Of a DNA stretch of 41,759 nucleotides, positions 34,945 through 41,759 are shown piece by piece (within the stretch, counting starts at the first letter, position 1; the number at the start of each line of letters is the position of its first letter). Location of the stretch: NCBI RefSeq assembly GCF_000428105.1, contig NZ_KE386626.1:1-41759 (forward strand), read 5' to 3'. Made by a program: the position numbers and the translations under genes. The notes beneath the pieces are model-generated. The model had not been told where the DNA came from and did no database searches. It was given only the letters and a program-made list of their open reading frames with translations. Source of the stretch: Bacteroides pyogenes DSM 20611 = JCM 6294 (lineage in GTDB: Bacteria > Bacteroidota > Bacteroidia > Bacteroidales > Bacteroidaceae).

Positions 34945-35692
34945 CAACCGGACGACAGCCCCCATATTCTCCATCATCACGGTGACCTACAATGCCGGAC
35001 AGGTGCTGGAACCGACCATACGGAGCGTAATGTCGCAGACGTATCCGCACGTGGAGTACATCATCGTAGACGGGGCTTCGAAAGACAATACCCTCGCCTT
35101 GATAGAGAAATACCGGGAGCGGATACAGACCGTGGTAAGCGAGCCGGACAAAGGCCTGTATGACGCAATGAACAAAGGAATCGCCCTTGCGCACGGAGAT
35201 TATCTCTGTTTCCTGAACGCGGGCGACTGCTTTCACTCGGAGCATACGCTGCAAGAGATGGCGGACAGCCTGCCCGACGGAGCGTTGCCCGATGTGTTGT
35301 ATGGAGAAACCGCCATTGTAGACGCGAACCGGAATTTCCTGCACATGCGCCGTCTGTCGGCTCCCGAACGGCTTACATGGAGAAGTTTCAAGCAAGGAAT
35401 GGTGGTTTGCCATCAGTCCTTTTTCCCGAAACGCGCGCTGGCAGAGTCGTACGACCTGAAGTATCGCTTCTCTGCCGACGTAGACTGGTGCATCCGCATC
35501 ATGAAGAAAGCCCGACTGCTGCATCATACGCACGTCACCATAGTCGATTACCTCGACGAAGGAATGACTACCCGCAACCGCCGCGCTTCGCTGAAAGAAC
35601 GTTTCCGCATCATGGTGAAACACTACGGATGGGCGAGCACGCTGGCGCATCACGCATGGTTCGTGTTGCGGGCAATTGTGAAAAGGAAGTAG
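34937..35692 (+). CDS. Family 2 glycosyltransferase (WcaE/WcaA-like)
   Basis: 251 residues: FSIITVTYNAGQVLEPTIRSV, YIIVDGASKDNTLALI, SEPDKGLYDAMNKGIALAHGDYLCFLNAGD (NAGD serves as the DXD-like site), and later CHQSFFPKRALAE and FSADVDWCIRIM. It is the last gene of the glycan series on this strand and is followed by a short hairpin and a convergent gene. Its size is right for single-domain GT2 enzymes. Confidence 0.92.
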   Translation: MSDNRTTAPIFSIITVTYNAGQVLEPTIRSVMSQTYPHVEYIIVDGASKDNTLALIEKYRERIQTVVSEPDKGLYDAMNKGIALAHGDYLCFLNAGDCFHSEHTLQEMADSLPDGALPDVLYGETAIVDANRNFLHMRRLSAPERLTWRSFKQGMVVCHQSFFPKRALAESYDLKYRFSADVDWCIRIMKKARLLHHTHVTIVDYLDEGMTTRNRRASLKERFRIMVKHYGWASTLAHHAWFVLRAIVKRK

Positions 35693-35705
35693 CGCAGGCT
35701 CGGCG

Positions 35706-35725
35706 GCAGAAGTTCATCTGCTTTT
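35706..35725 (+). terminator. Weak intrinsic terminator after the glycan genes
   Basis: GCAGA-AGTTCA-TCTGC followed directly by TTTT, 14 bp after the last transferase stop. The stem is only 5 bp. The remaining 118 bp before the cobB stop contain a 17-bp near-repeat (ATTCCTTCTATCGCAAC / ATTCCTTCTATGGCAAC). Confidence 0.35.
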
Positions 35726-35843
35726 CCGGGTGCTCGGTTTAGCCTTGCACCTCCGTCCTCAAGCGGGGCATTCCTTCTATCGCAACGCGGAGACATCAAA
35801 GGCATCGCGTCGCCCATCAGGTTCCTCAACCGCAGTATTCCTT

Positions 35844-36542
35844 CTATGGCAACAGGATCGACCTCAATTCCGCCATACCTTCCGAAGCTCCTTTGGCTAT
35901 CACGTGCACCCTTCTCGACGAATGCGTATCCACCGGTTTAGGGTCGATGAGATAAACCTCCGCTTCATGCGGAACATAATGCAGCAGACCTGCGGCGGGA
36001 TACACATTGAGCGACGTGCCGATGATGACGAACACGTCGGCTTTCTCCACATAACGAATGGCAGTCTCTATTTCGGGCACAGCCTCGCCGAACCACACGA
36101 TAAACGGTCGCAGTTGCGTTCCGTCGCCCGCAAGGTCGCCAATCTTCACTTCATACTCCTCAGGCTTCAGTTCCTTTACGTAACGCGGATTATACGGGTC
36201 GCGGCTCGAACACACCTTCGTCAGCTCGCCGTGCAGATGAATGACGTGAGAGCTTCCCGCCTTTTCGTGAAGATTATCCACGTTCTGCGTCACCACCGTC
36301 ACACGGAAGTCCTTCTCCAATTCCGCCACCAGCTCATGCCCCCGGTTCGGCTTCACCTCGAGCAACTGCTTCCGGCGTTCGTTGTAAAAACGAGTCACCA
36401 ATGCCGGATCGCGGGCATACCCCTCAGGCGTCGCCACCTGCTCCACCGGATAACGGTCCCACAATCCGCCCGCATCGCGAAACGTACTTATTCCACTCTC
36501 GGCGCTCATCCCCGCGCCCGACAAAACAACCAGATTTTTCAT
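35844..36542 (-). CDS. cobB: Sirtuin-type NAD-dependent deacylase (CobB-like, class III)
   Basis: Removes acyl groups from protein lysines using NAD. 232 residues from the ATG at 36540-36542, supported by an upstream AGGAGG with 7-nt spacing, rare here; the TTG two codons earlier is rejected. GAGMSAESGI (9-18), TQNVDNLH (85-92), catalytic His104 in HLHGE, GTSLNVYPAAG. Tyr53 and Arg56 (FYNER) match the Y-x2-R pair of desuccinylase/demalonylase sirtuins. The four zinc cysteines are absent: only one Cys (111) remains in the region. Convergent with the glycan genes. Confidence 0.92.
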   Translation of the reverse strand: MKNLVVLSGAGMSAESGISTFRDAGGLWDRYPVEQVATPEGYARDPALVTRFYNERRKQLLEVKPNRGHELVAELEKDFRVTVVTQNVDNLHEKAGSSHVIHLHGELTKVCSSRDPYNPRYVKELKPEEYEVKIGDLAGDGTQLRPFIVWFGEAVPEIETAIRYVEKADVFVIIGTSLNVYPAAGLLHYVPHEAEVYLIDPKPVDTHSSRRVHVIAKGASEGMAELRSILLP

Positions 36543-36663
36543 AAACAATCCTCCTGCATATTTATTGCGACATTCATTCTACACGCAAAGCTCCGCGCGC
36601 CTTCACGGCAGGCTGATAGCCGAACGCTCACCGCCTTTGTCGGAGCACGGGCGCGAAACCATA

Positions 36664-36671
36664 CAAATATA
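36664..36671 (-). promoter_or_regulatory. -7 box upstream of cobB
   Basis: On the minus strand TATATTTG matches TAnnTTTG; TTCT lies 19 bases upstream. The leader would be about 115 nt. Confidence 0.4.
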
Positions 36672-36729
36672 CGCAGAAAAGGCGGAAAAAAGAAAATCTT
36701 TGCGCCTTATCCGTTTCCGCCGTAACAGC

Positions 36730-36931
36730 CGTTCGCCTGCTTAACAAACAGCTGCTATCCGAAGTTCCAACTGCTGCTACCGATACATTCGTCATCGAAT
36801 CCATCTACACAACCTATACCCTTTTCAGCATCGTCCGGTTGCTACCAATATATCCGTCATTGAACAGCTTTTGTCCGAGAACGTTCGCTTCCTTAACCAA
36901 CAGCAGCTATCCGAAGTTCCAACAGCTGCTA
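36730..36931. repeat. Two 50-bp direct repeats, period 152 bp
   Basis: 36730-36779 and 36882-36931 agree at about 45 of 50 positions; the shared core is GCTATCCGAAGTTCCAAC. Between them a second pair (GCTACCGATACATTCGTCAT at 36776 and GCTACCAATATATCCGTCAT at 36841) recurs after 65 bp. No gene is supported in 36549-37504; it holds the cobB promoter, this and two further repeat blocks, and the FKBP promoter. Confidence 0.65.
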
Positions 36932-36964
36932 TTCAATATTCCCAAAGTCTCCTTCAGAGTTTCA

Positions 36965-37053
36965 AAAGTTTCCCAGCATTGAAACAAAAGTTTCCCACTG
37001 GGGAAACAAAAGTTTCCCGCTTGGGAAAATAAAGTTTCCCCAGTGGGAAACTC
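36965..37053. repeat. Four tandem 22-bp palindromic units
   Basis: Units start at 36965, 36987, 37009 and 37032 (22, 22, 23, 22 bp). Each has AAAGTTTCCC, a 4-nt variable centre and GGGAAA. GTTTCCC-ACTG-GGGAAAC and AGTTTCCC-CAGT-GGGAAACT are perfect hairpins; the first unit has a decayed right half. The centres vary while the arms are conserved, as expected if the fold or a protein-binding dyad matters. Confidence 0.75.
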
Positions 37054-37118
37054 GACGGGCGCTATACATACAGCAACCTGTGCATAGCGGCTTAGTATGA
37101 TTGGGCATACACGGCGGA

Positions 37119-37286
37119 TTTTTATTCCGTCTCGATTTGCAACCGGACGACGGCTGTTTCCCACATAGCCTTTCAACGTTTTCAGTTTTATTCCGTCTTA
37201 ATTTGCAAGCGGACGACAGCTCATCCCATAACGGCTGATGCCCAATCCGTGTTTTATTTCGTCTCGATTTGCAAGCGGGCCCGCCT
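37119..37286. repeat. Three degenerate 66-bp tandem repeats
   Basis: TTTTATTCCGTCTCGATTTG begins at about 37120, recurs as TTTTATTCCGTCTTAATTTG at 37186 and as TTTTATTTCGTCTCGATTTG at 37252, each followed by CAAsCGG. The well-kept part is about 36 bp; the 30-bp intervals also resemble each other (CATAGCGGCT, CATAACGGCT), so the unit is about 66 bp. Because 66 is a multiple of three, minus-strand frames stay open across it without being coding. Confidence 0.65.
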
Positions 37287-37422
37287 GCGGCTAATGCGAT
37301 TTCCATTCAAGGGCGGGCGCTCTTTTCTCCTTTCGGGGCGAAATAGCCAACGAAAACCCACGAACTTTCGGCGATATAAGAAATTTTAAAGACCAAATGC
37401 CGAATCATTCAAATAAAACATG

Positions 37423-37430
37423 TACTTTTG
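37423..37430 (+). promoter_or_regulatory. -7 box of the FKBP gene pair
   Basis: TACTTTTG matches TAnnTTTG; the -33 element is weak. Leader about 68 nt to 37505. Confidence 0.5.
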
Positions 37431-37504
37431 TCATTTGTAAATTTGCAACCGATTGAAAGTTAAAACCATGAAGGCGAAAACTTCAATCTACAACAAAACA
37501 GAAG

Positions 37505-38089
37505 ATGGATAAATTCAGTTACGCAATCGGGCTCGGTATTGGCCAAAACTTAGTAAGCATGGGTGCCAAAGGCATCGCGGTAGACGACTTCGCGCAAGCA
37601 ATAAAAGACGTATTGGAGTGCAACCAAACAGCGATCAGCCATCAGGAAGCACGCGACATAGTAAACAAATACTTCCAAGAGTTGGAAACGAAGATGAACG
37701 CCGCCAACATCGAACAAGGCAAGGCTTTTCTGGAAGAGAACAAGAAGAGAGGCGGCATCGTAACCCTGCCCAGCGGATTGCAGTACGAAGTAATCACCGA
37801 AGGTAAGGGGAAAAAGGCAAAGGCTACCGACAAGGTAAAATGCCACTACGAAGGAACGCTGATAGACGGCACACTGTTCGACAGTTCCGTGAAGCGCGGA
37901 CAACCCGCCGTGTTCGGGGTAAACCAAGTGATTCCGGGATGGGTGGAAGCCCTCCAACTGATGCCCGAAGGTTCGAAATGGAAACTTTACATCCCTTCCG
38001 ATCTGGCTTACGGCGCGCAGGGAGCCGGAGAAATGATTCCCCCGCACAGCACCTTGATATTTGAAGTCGAATTAATAGAAGTATTATAA
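37505..38089 (+). CDS. FKBP-type peptidyl-prolyl cis-trans isomerase, cytoplasmic (FklB/Mip-like)
   Basis: 194 residues with no signal peptide. The helical N-terminal dimerisation part (MDKFSYAIGLGIGQNLVSMG, about 1-85) is followed by a C-terminal FKBP domain (about 90-194): LPSGLQYEVITEG, KVKCHYEGTLIDGTLFDSS, VIPGWVEALQLMPEGSKWKLYIP, LAYGAQGAG and HSTLIFEVELIEVL. The FK506-pocket residues Tyr, Phe-Asp, Val-Ile, Trp and Tyr are kept. It lies 24 bp before a second FKBP gene, so protein folding in cytoplasm and envelope is served by one operon. Confidence 0.93.
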   Translation: MDKFSYAIGLGIGQNLVSMGAKGIAVDDFAQAIKDVLECNQTAISHQEARDIVNKYFQELETKMNAANIEQGKAFLEENKKRGGIVTLPSGLQYEVITEGKGKKAKATDKVKCHYEGTLIDGTLFDSSVKRGQPAVFGVNQVIPGWVEALQLMPEGSKWKLYIPSDLAYGAQGAGEMIPPHSTLIFEVELIEVL

Positions 38090-38113
38090 TATAAAACAAA
38101 AATTCTAAGCAAC

Positions 38114-38986
38114 ATGAAAAAAATCAGCATTTTTATGGCAATCGCAGCCGCAGCGGGACTCGCTTCCTGTACGGCTCAATCTCCGAAAGCAAACCTGAAA
38201 ACAGACATCGACTCATTGTCATACTCTATCGGTATGTCGCAGACACAGGGCCTGAAAGGCTATTTGGTGGGCCGGTTGGATGTAGACACTGCTTACATGG
38301 CAGATTTCATCAAAGGTCTGAACGAAGGAGCTTCTAAAACAAGCAAAAAAGACATCGCTTATATGGCAGGTCTGCAAATCGGGCAGCAAATCAGCAACCA
38401 GATGATGAAGGGTATCAATCAGGAGCTGTTTGCCGGAGATTCTACCAAGACCATCAGCAAAGAGAACTTCATGGCAGGTTTCATTGCCGGAACGTTGGAG
38501 AAAACCAACGTAATGACCATGGAAACCGCACAAGAATACACCCGCACGGCAATGGACGCCATCAAAGAAAAAGCGATGGCAGAGAAATATGCCGACAACA
38601 AAGCCGCCGGCGAGAAATTCCTCGAAGAGAACAAAGCCAAAGAAGGCGTGCAGACCACTCCGAGCGGACTGCAATACAAAGTGATCACCGAAGGTAAGGG
38701 CGAAGTTCCCGCAGACACTTGCAAGGTAAAAGTACATTATAAGGGTACGCTGATCGACGGAACAGAGTTCGACAGCTCTTACAAACGCAACGAGCCTTCT
38801 ACGTTCCGCGCCAACCAGGTAATCAAAGGATGGACGGAAGCCCTGACTATGATGCCCGTAGGTTCGAAATGGGAACTTTACATCCCGCAGAATCTGGCTT
38901 ACGGATCGAGAGAGTCGGGACAAATCAAACCGTTCTCTACGCTTGTGTTCGAAGTGGAACTGCTGGGAATCGAAAAAGAGAAATAA
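38114..38986 (+). CDS. FKBP-type peptidyl-prolyl cis-trans isomerase, lipoprotein
   Basis: 290 residues with a lipoprotein signal and lipobox LASC (Cys about 19), so anchored in the envelope. The N-terminal FKBP_N region is longer than in the neighbour (about 30-185, with SLSYSIGMSQTQGLKGYL and YMAGLQIGQQISNQMM), then the FKBP domain (about 190-290): TPSGLQYKVITEG, KVHYKGTLIDGTEFDSSY, VIKGWTEALTMMPVGSKWELYIP, FSTLVFEVELLGI. The two C-terminal domains are clearly related, consistent with an ancestral duplication. Confidence 0.93.
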   Translation: MKKISIFMAIAAAAGLASCTAQSPKANLKTDIDSLSYSIGMSQTQGLKGYLVGRLDVDTAYMADFIKGLNEGASKTSKKDIAYMAGLQIGQQISNQMMKGINQELFAGDSTKTISKENFMAGFIAGTLEKTNVMTMETAQEYTRTAMDAIKEKAMAEKYADNKAAGEKFLEENKAKEGVQTTPSGLQYKVITEGKGEVPADTCKVKVHYKGTLIDGTEFDSSYKRNEPSTFRANQVIKGWTEALTMMPVGSKWELYIPQNLAYGSRESGQIKPFSTLVFEVELLGIEKEK

Positions 38987-39015
38987 TAAAAACAGTTCCA
39001 AATAAGAACGAAACG

Positions 39016-39189
39016 AAGGGGCGGTGTCAAAACATGGAATTGGGAGAAGTTCCCTTTCATATTGATAACTACCACCCTTTCTAATCAAATAAAACAATCG
39101 CTATCATTGAGTTTTTAGCTCTTTGATAGCGATTGTTCTTTACAAATGACAGTTGATTTAAGGAAAATGGAGTTTTGACACACCTCCTT
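39016..39189. mobile_element. Candidate MITE (174 bp) with 18-bp terminal inverted repeats
   Basis: Left end 39016-39033 and right end 39172-39189 agree in inverted orientation at about 15 of 18 positions, including perfect GTGTCAAAAC / GTTTTGACAC. No ORF inside; a strong internal hairpin lies at 39093-39137. No target-site duplication is evident. It may be a deletion derivative of an insertion sequence. It begins 29 bp after the FKBP lipoprotein stop. Confidence 0.45.
39093..39137 (+). terminator. Strong hairpin, likely terminator of the FKBP operon
   Basis: AACAATCGCTATCA (39093-39106) pairs perfectly with TGATAGCGATTGTT (39124-39137) around a 17-nt loop, followed by CTTTA. It is preceded by A-runs, so it could work in both directions. 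Confidence 0.55.
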
Positions 39190-39271
39190 AATTCTATCAT
39201 AAAGCCCTGCATGGACAGCCTCGATGCAGAAAGTCGAAACAGTTTCTTACCCTTAATTCTATCATTAAGCC
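39186..39271. repeat. 21-bp direct repeat, period 65 bp
   Basis: CCTTAATTCTATCATAAAGCC at 39186-39206 recurs at 39251-39271 with T for A at one position. The first copy abuts the right end of the MITE-like element. The rest up to 39433 shows no gene. Confidence 0.6.
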
Positions 39272-39433
39272 TCGCACGACATGTGCTGCCGTGCGCAGCC
39301 GCAGCTTCGTGCGCCTGCGATTCTCCCGTCCGCTTTCTTCTCCCCACGTTGAAGCCGCCTGCCATGACGGATATTCCCCCATCCCCATAACGGCGGGTGG
39401 CGCGCGACGAAGAAATGAGGCGGCGCATACTTG

Positions 39434-41759
39434 TCAGAAACTGAAAGAAACCTTGAGCAATATATCGCGCGGACGCAGCACATAACGCCTGATTACGTAA
39501 TAGTTCACGGCAATGGCGTCTTGCTGATAAGAGGTTTTCCCCAAAAGATTGTTCGCCGTAAGTTCGTAATCCACGCGGCGATGCTTGTACGTCACCGACA
39601 AATCGGAGAAGAAAACATTTTGATTGAGCTGCATGTAGCGGTTTCCGCTGTTTCGCCACCCGATGGTTAAGGCATCGTTCACGATGAAAAAGAGATTGCC
39701 GTCCAATACCAGACGGGTGTTCGCGTTACCCAGTCCCGGACCGGAAATACCGCTGTGGATAGTGGATCCGTTCAGTTCCACCGACAGCCAGCGCGCGGGT
39801 CTCGATGAAATGGAAAGCTTTCCTACCACCAGACGGTGATAGACATTGTCGATCACGTGGTTGTTCATCCGCTTGTCTTCCGTATAAATCAAGCTCCCGC
39901 TCAGCGCGAACAATGTCTTCCAGAAGTTCACCGCCTGACTGATTCGCGCATGGATATTGGCCGACTTCCGGTAGTAGCTTGCCGGCTCCGATGAATACAG
40001 GTAGAGGTGATTGTCTTGCACCGTGCCGTAGAACACGGCGTTGCGCTTATCCATTCCCACTCGTGCCGATGCGGTCATAAACAGCCCATCCACAGGCTGT
40101 GAATATTCGTAACGGGCGGTTACCGAGTGCGACGGAGCGGCTTCTACTTTCGCCCGGTTGATTTGCGCGGTGCGATAGCCCGTATAGAGCAAACCGCCGT
40201 AAATGTGTTGCAGGTCGGGAAAGGCCTGTGTGCAGCGATAGGCCAGATCGAACGCATTGCTGCCGCTGATCTCATACCTCATCGACAAACTTCCTTCGGG
40301 AAGGCAGGTAGAAACTTTCTCCAACGGGCTATGAATGTTCCACCACTTCAGTCCCACCGTTCCCGCAAAACGGAGACTGTTTTTCCGCAAGGTCAACGAC
40401 GATTGCCACGAAGGCACGGAGCGGCTCAGGACAGCTTTTTCCTCTTGCCCATCCGACAACGTAATGAGCGACTGACGATAATATTCGTATCCAAACTCGT
40501 TTTTAACATAAAGCCCCAACACTTTGCCGCGCAGGGTGAGCGTATTGTCGGCGTGCAGACTGCGATAGGTGACGTTTTGAACGCGATCGTTCAATACGAG
40601 CAGGCTTTGCGGCATCCGGTTGTAAGCCACGGACGAACTCACCGATATCGCTCCGGAAGAAGAAGAAGTGGGTATGGTCAGTTGCAAATCGTTTCGCAAG
40701 AACTCCTTATCCGGTTTCACCCAGATGTCGACGGGGTTTGCATTCAGATACAGGCGTCCGCGGTCGGATTGCCTCGTCAGTGAGGCCTTCCATTCGTTCT
40801 TGACAAAGAGTTTGCGGCTGTTCTGCTCATAAGTGAGACTTGCGTCGTACTTGTTTTGTATGCTTCCTGTCCGGTAGTCTTCATGAACGATGGCGGCTTG
40901 CGGCCCGGCAAACAGATAGTCGGTTATGACTTCCCGGTATCCCCGGATATCGTTGTACAGGTAACTTCCCTGCGCGCGCAAAGTCGTTACTTTTCCGACC
41001 TTATACAAGTGATTGGTGGCGAAGAGGTGCGACTGGTTGAACGTATATCGCTTGCCCGGCAAGGCGTTTCCGGCCGAAGGCGTAAGCGGCGTCAGGATGT
41101 CGGCTTCTGCCGAAGGGCGCACGGTGGAGAGCTGAAGCCTGATGGGTATCAGTTCGGCTCCGATATCGGCGCCCGTATTGTTGCTTTTGTACATGGTGAG
41201 CTGTTGACGCTGTTTCTGAAATGTCATCCCGATCAGTCGGTTGTCGTGCAAAAGCGATTTGTCGGAATTGTATCCGAATCCCACATCTGCCGTTCCGGTA
41301 AAGTTTAGCTTGGCGTTGTCCTCCAGCACCAGATTGACGGCGGCTTGCTCGCTAAAGAGTTTTCCCCGTAAGGCGGCAATCGGTTGATGGTTTCTAAGTA
41401 CTTCCACCGTTTTCACTTTTCGCCGGTCGAGGTTGTTGCCTGCCAACGCATAACGGTCGTTCATCAAGTCCATCCCCTCTATGTAGAATCGGTTGATGCC
41501 TACGCCGTTATATTCAATGCGCCCGTTTTCTTTGATTTCGAAGCCGGGCATCTTGGCTATTACGTCGGCTATGCTCTTGTCCTGCGGCATGGAGAAACCG
41601 GCTACGGAGTAAGCCAGCGTATCGTTTCGTACCACGATACGTTTCGGGGTGACCACAACGTTCTTCAACGCGAAGGTTTTTTCGGACAGATAGATGGTGG
41701 CATGCGCCTTGAAAGCGCCAACCGGCATACTGACCGTCTCATAGCCCAGACACGAGACG
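39434..41759 (-). CDS. Outer-membrane receptor-like protein with carboxypeptidase-regulatory domain (5' end outside window)
   Basis: The frame is open to the window edge, so the gene starts beyond 41759; 774 residues are visible. They begin VSCLGYETVSM, the end of a CarboxypepD_reg-like beta domain, then KNVVVTPKRIVV, and a TonB-receptor-like plug (DVIAKMPGFEIKENGRIEYNGVGINRFYIEGMDLM, then KTVEVLRNHQPIAAL). A long beta-barrel follows and ends RDILLKVSFSF with a C-terminal Phe. This is the 'carboxypeptidase-like regulatory domain, outer membrane beta-barrel' group of Bacteroidetes. Substrate unknown; no SusD partner is downstream, which argues against a glycan-uptake pair on that side. Confidence 0.85.
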   Translation of the reverse strand, partial: VSCLGYETVSMPVGAFKAHATIYLSEKTFALKNVVVTPKRIVVRNDTLAYSVAGFSMPQDKSIADVIAKMPGFEIKENGRIEYNGVGINRFYIEGMDLMNDRYALAGNNLDRRKVKTVEVLRNHQPIAALRGKLFSEQAAVNLVLEDNAKLNFTGTADVGFGYNSDKSLLHDNRLIGMTFQKQRQQLTMYKSNNTGADIGAELIPIRLQLSTVRPSAEADILTPLTPSAGNALPGKRYTFNQSHLFATNHLYKVGKVTTLRAQGSYLYNDIRGYREVITDYLFAGPQAAIVHEDYRTGSIQNKYDASLTYEQNSRKLFVKNEWKASLTRQSDRGRLYLNANPVDIWVKPDKEFLRNDLQLTIPTSSSSGAISVSSSVAYNRMPQSLLVLNDRVQNVTYRSLHADNTLTLRGKVLGLYVKNEFGYEYYRQSLITLSDGQEEKAVLSRSVPSWQSSLTLRKNSLRFAGTVGLKWWNIHSPLEKVSTCLPEGSLSMRYEISGSNAFDLAYRCTQAFPDLQHIYGGLLYTGYRTAQINRAKVEAAPSHSVTARYEYSQPVDGLFMTASARVGMDKRNAVFYGTVQDNHLYLYSSEPASYYRKSANIHARISQAVNFWKTLFALSGSLIYTEDKRMNNHVIDNVYHRLVVGKLSISSRPARWLSVELNGSTIHSGISGPGLGNANTRLVLDGNLFFIVNDALTIGWRNSGNRYMQLNQNVFFSDLSVTYKHRRVDYELTANNLLGKTSYQQDAIAVNYYVIRRYVLRPRDILLKVSFSF

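Noticed and set aside
37119..37286. CRISPR array
   Set aside because: Only three degenerate repeats, the intervals resemble each other, and no cas genes are in the window.
36962..37306. Minus-strand ORF of 114 residues with repeating CKSRRNK motif
   Set aside because: It is the translation of the 66-bp repeats (a multiple of three) plus the palindromic array; no start signal or promoter supports it.
38987..39433. Small minus-strand ORFs over the MITE-like region
   Set aside because: They are translations of inverted and direct repeats, overlap the terminator, and match no family.

Overview
This window most likely comes from a gut-type Bacteroidales chromosome (Bacteroides or a close relative). 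The evidence is repeated matches to the Bacteroides sigma-ABfr -7 box (TAnnTTTG) just upstream of start codons, near absence of Shine-Dalgarno sites, a one-protein hybrid two-component regulator with AraC output, carboxypeptidase-regulatory-domain outer-membrane barrels, and FKBP lipoproteins. No rRNA, tRNA or convincing CRISPR array was seen. I do not name a species.

Layout. 1-1.65 kb is an AT-rich, damaged accessory patch: the 3' end of an insertion-sequence transposase, an erythromycin-esterase-like gene that it cuts short, a peptidase-like fragment and a small orphan ORF. 1.75-7.5 kb is a compact TolC / HlyD / ABC ATPase / MacB-FtsX permease operon preceded by a textbook sigma-54 (-24/-12) promoter. 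7.6-9.9 kb (minus) is ahpC-ahpF, with a terminator-like hairpin between the genes and a promoter with an upstream dyad. 10.1-12.3 kb (minus) is an RNA-handling operon (DEAD-box helicase, cold-shock-domain protein, RRM protein) with a leader of about 225 nt. 12.4-17.8 kb holds a Zn-ribbon Nudix hydrolase and a large periplasmic TPR protein paired with an outer-membrane barrel. 17.9-18.1 kb is a striking array of six 22-bp units, followed by topA. 20.6-23 kb holds a long inverted repeat, a DUF1287 protein with an apparent internal deletion, an AT-rich lipoprotein gene and palindromes. 23.1-27 kb is an orphan hybrid two-component system.

27.1-35.7 kb runs metG, a Wzx-type flippase and five glycosyltransferases in one direction. 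Together the flippase and transferases look like a glycan assembly module (surface glycan or the protein O-glycan of Bacteroidetes): sugars are added to a lipid carrier in the cytoplasm and the product is flipped. A sirtuin faces this cluster. 36.7-37.3 kb is a gene-free repeat island with three repeat families, including four tandem 22-bp palindromes. 37.5-39 kb is a pair of FKBP-type prolyl isomerases, one cytoplasmic and one lipoprotein. 39.0-39.3 kb contains a MITE-like element and direct repeats. The window ends inside an outer-membrane receptor-like gene.

The most unusual signals are non-coding: two unrelated arrays that share a 22-bp period and self-complementary units, a family of long hairpins with GCGGRTTAAC-type arms, and a MITE-like element. 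All promoter, terminator and repeat calls were made by eye.
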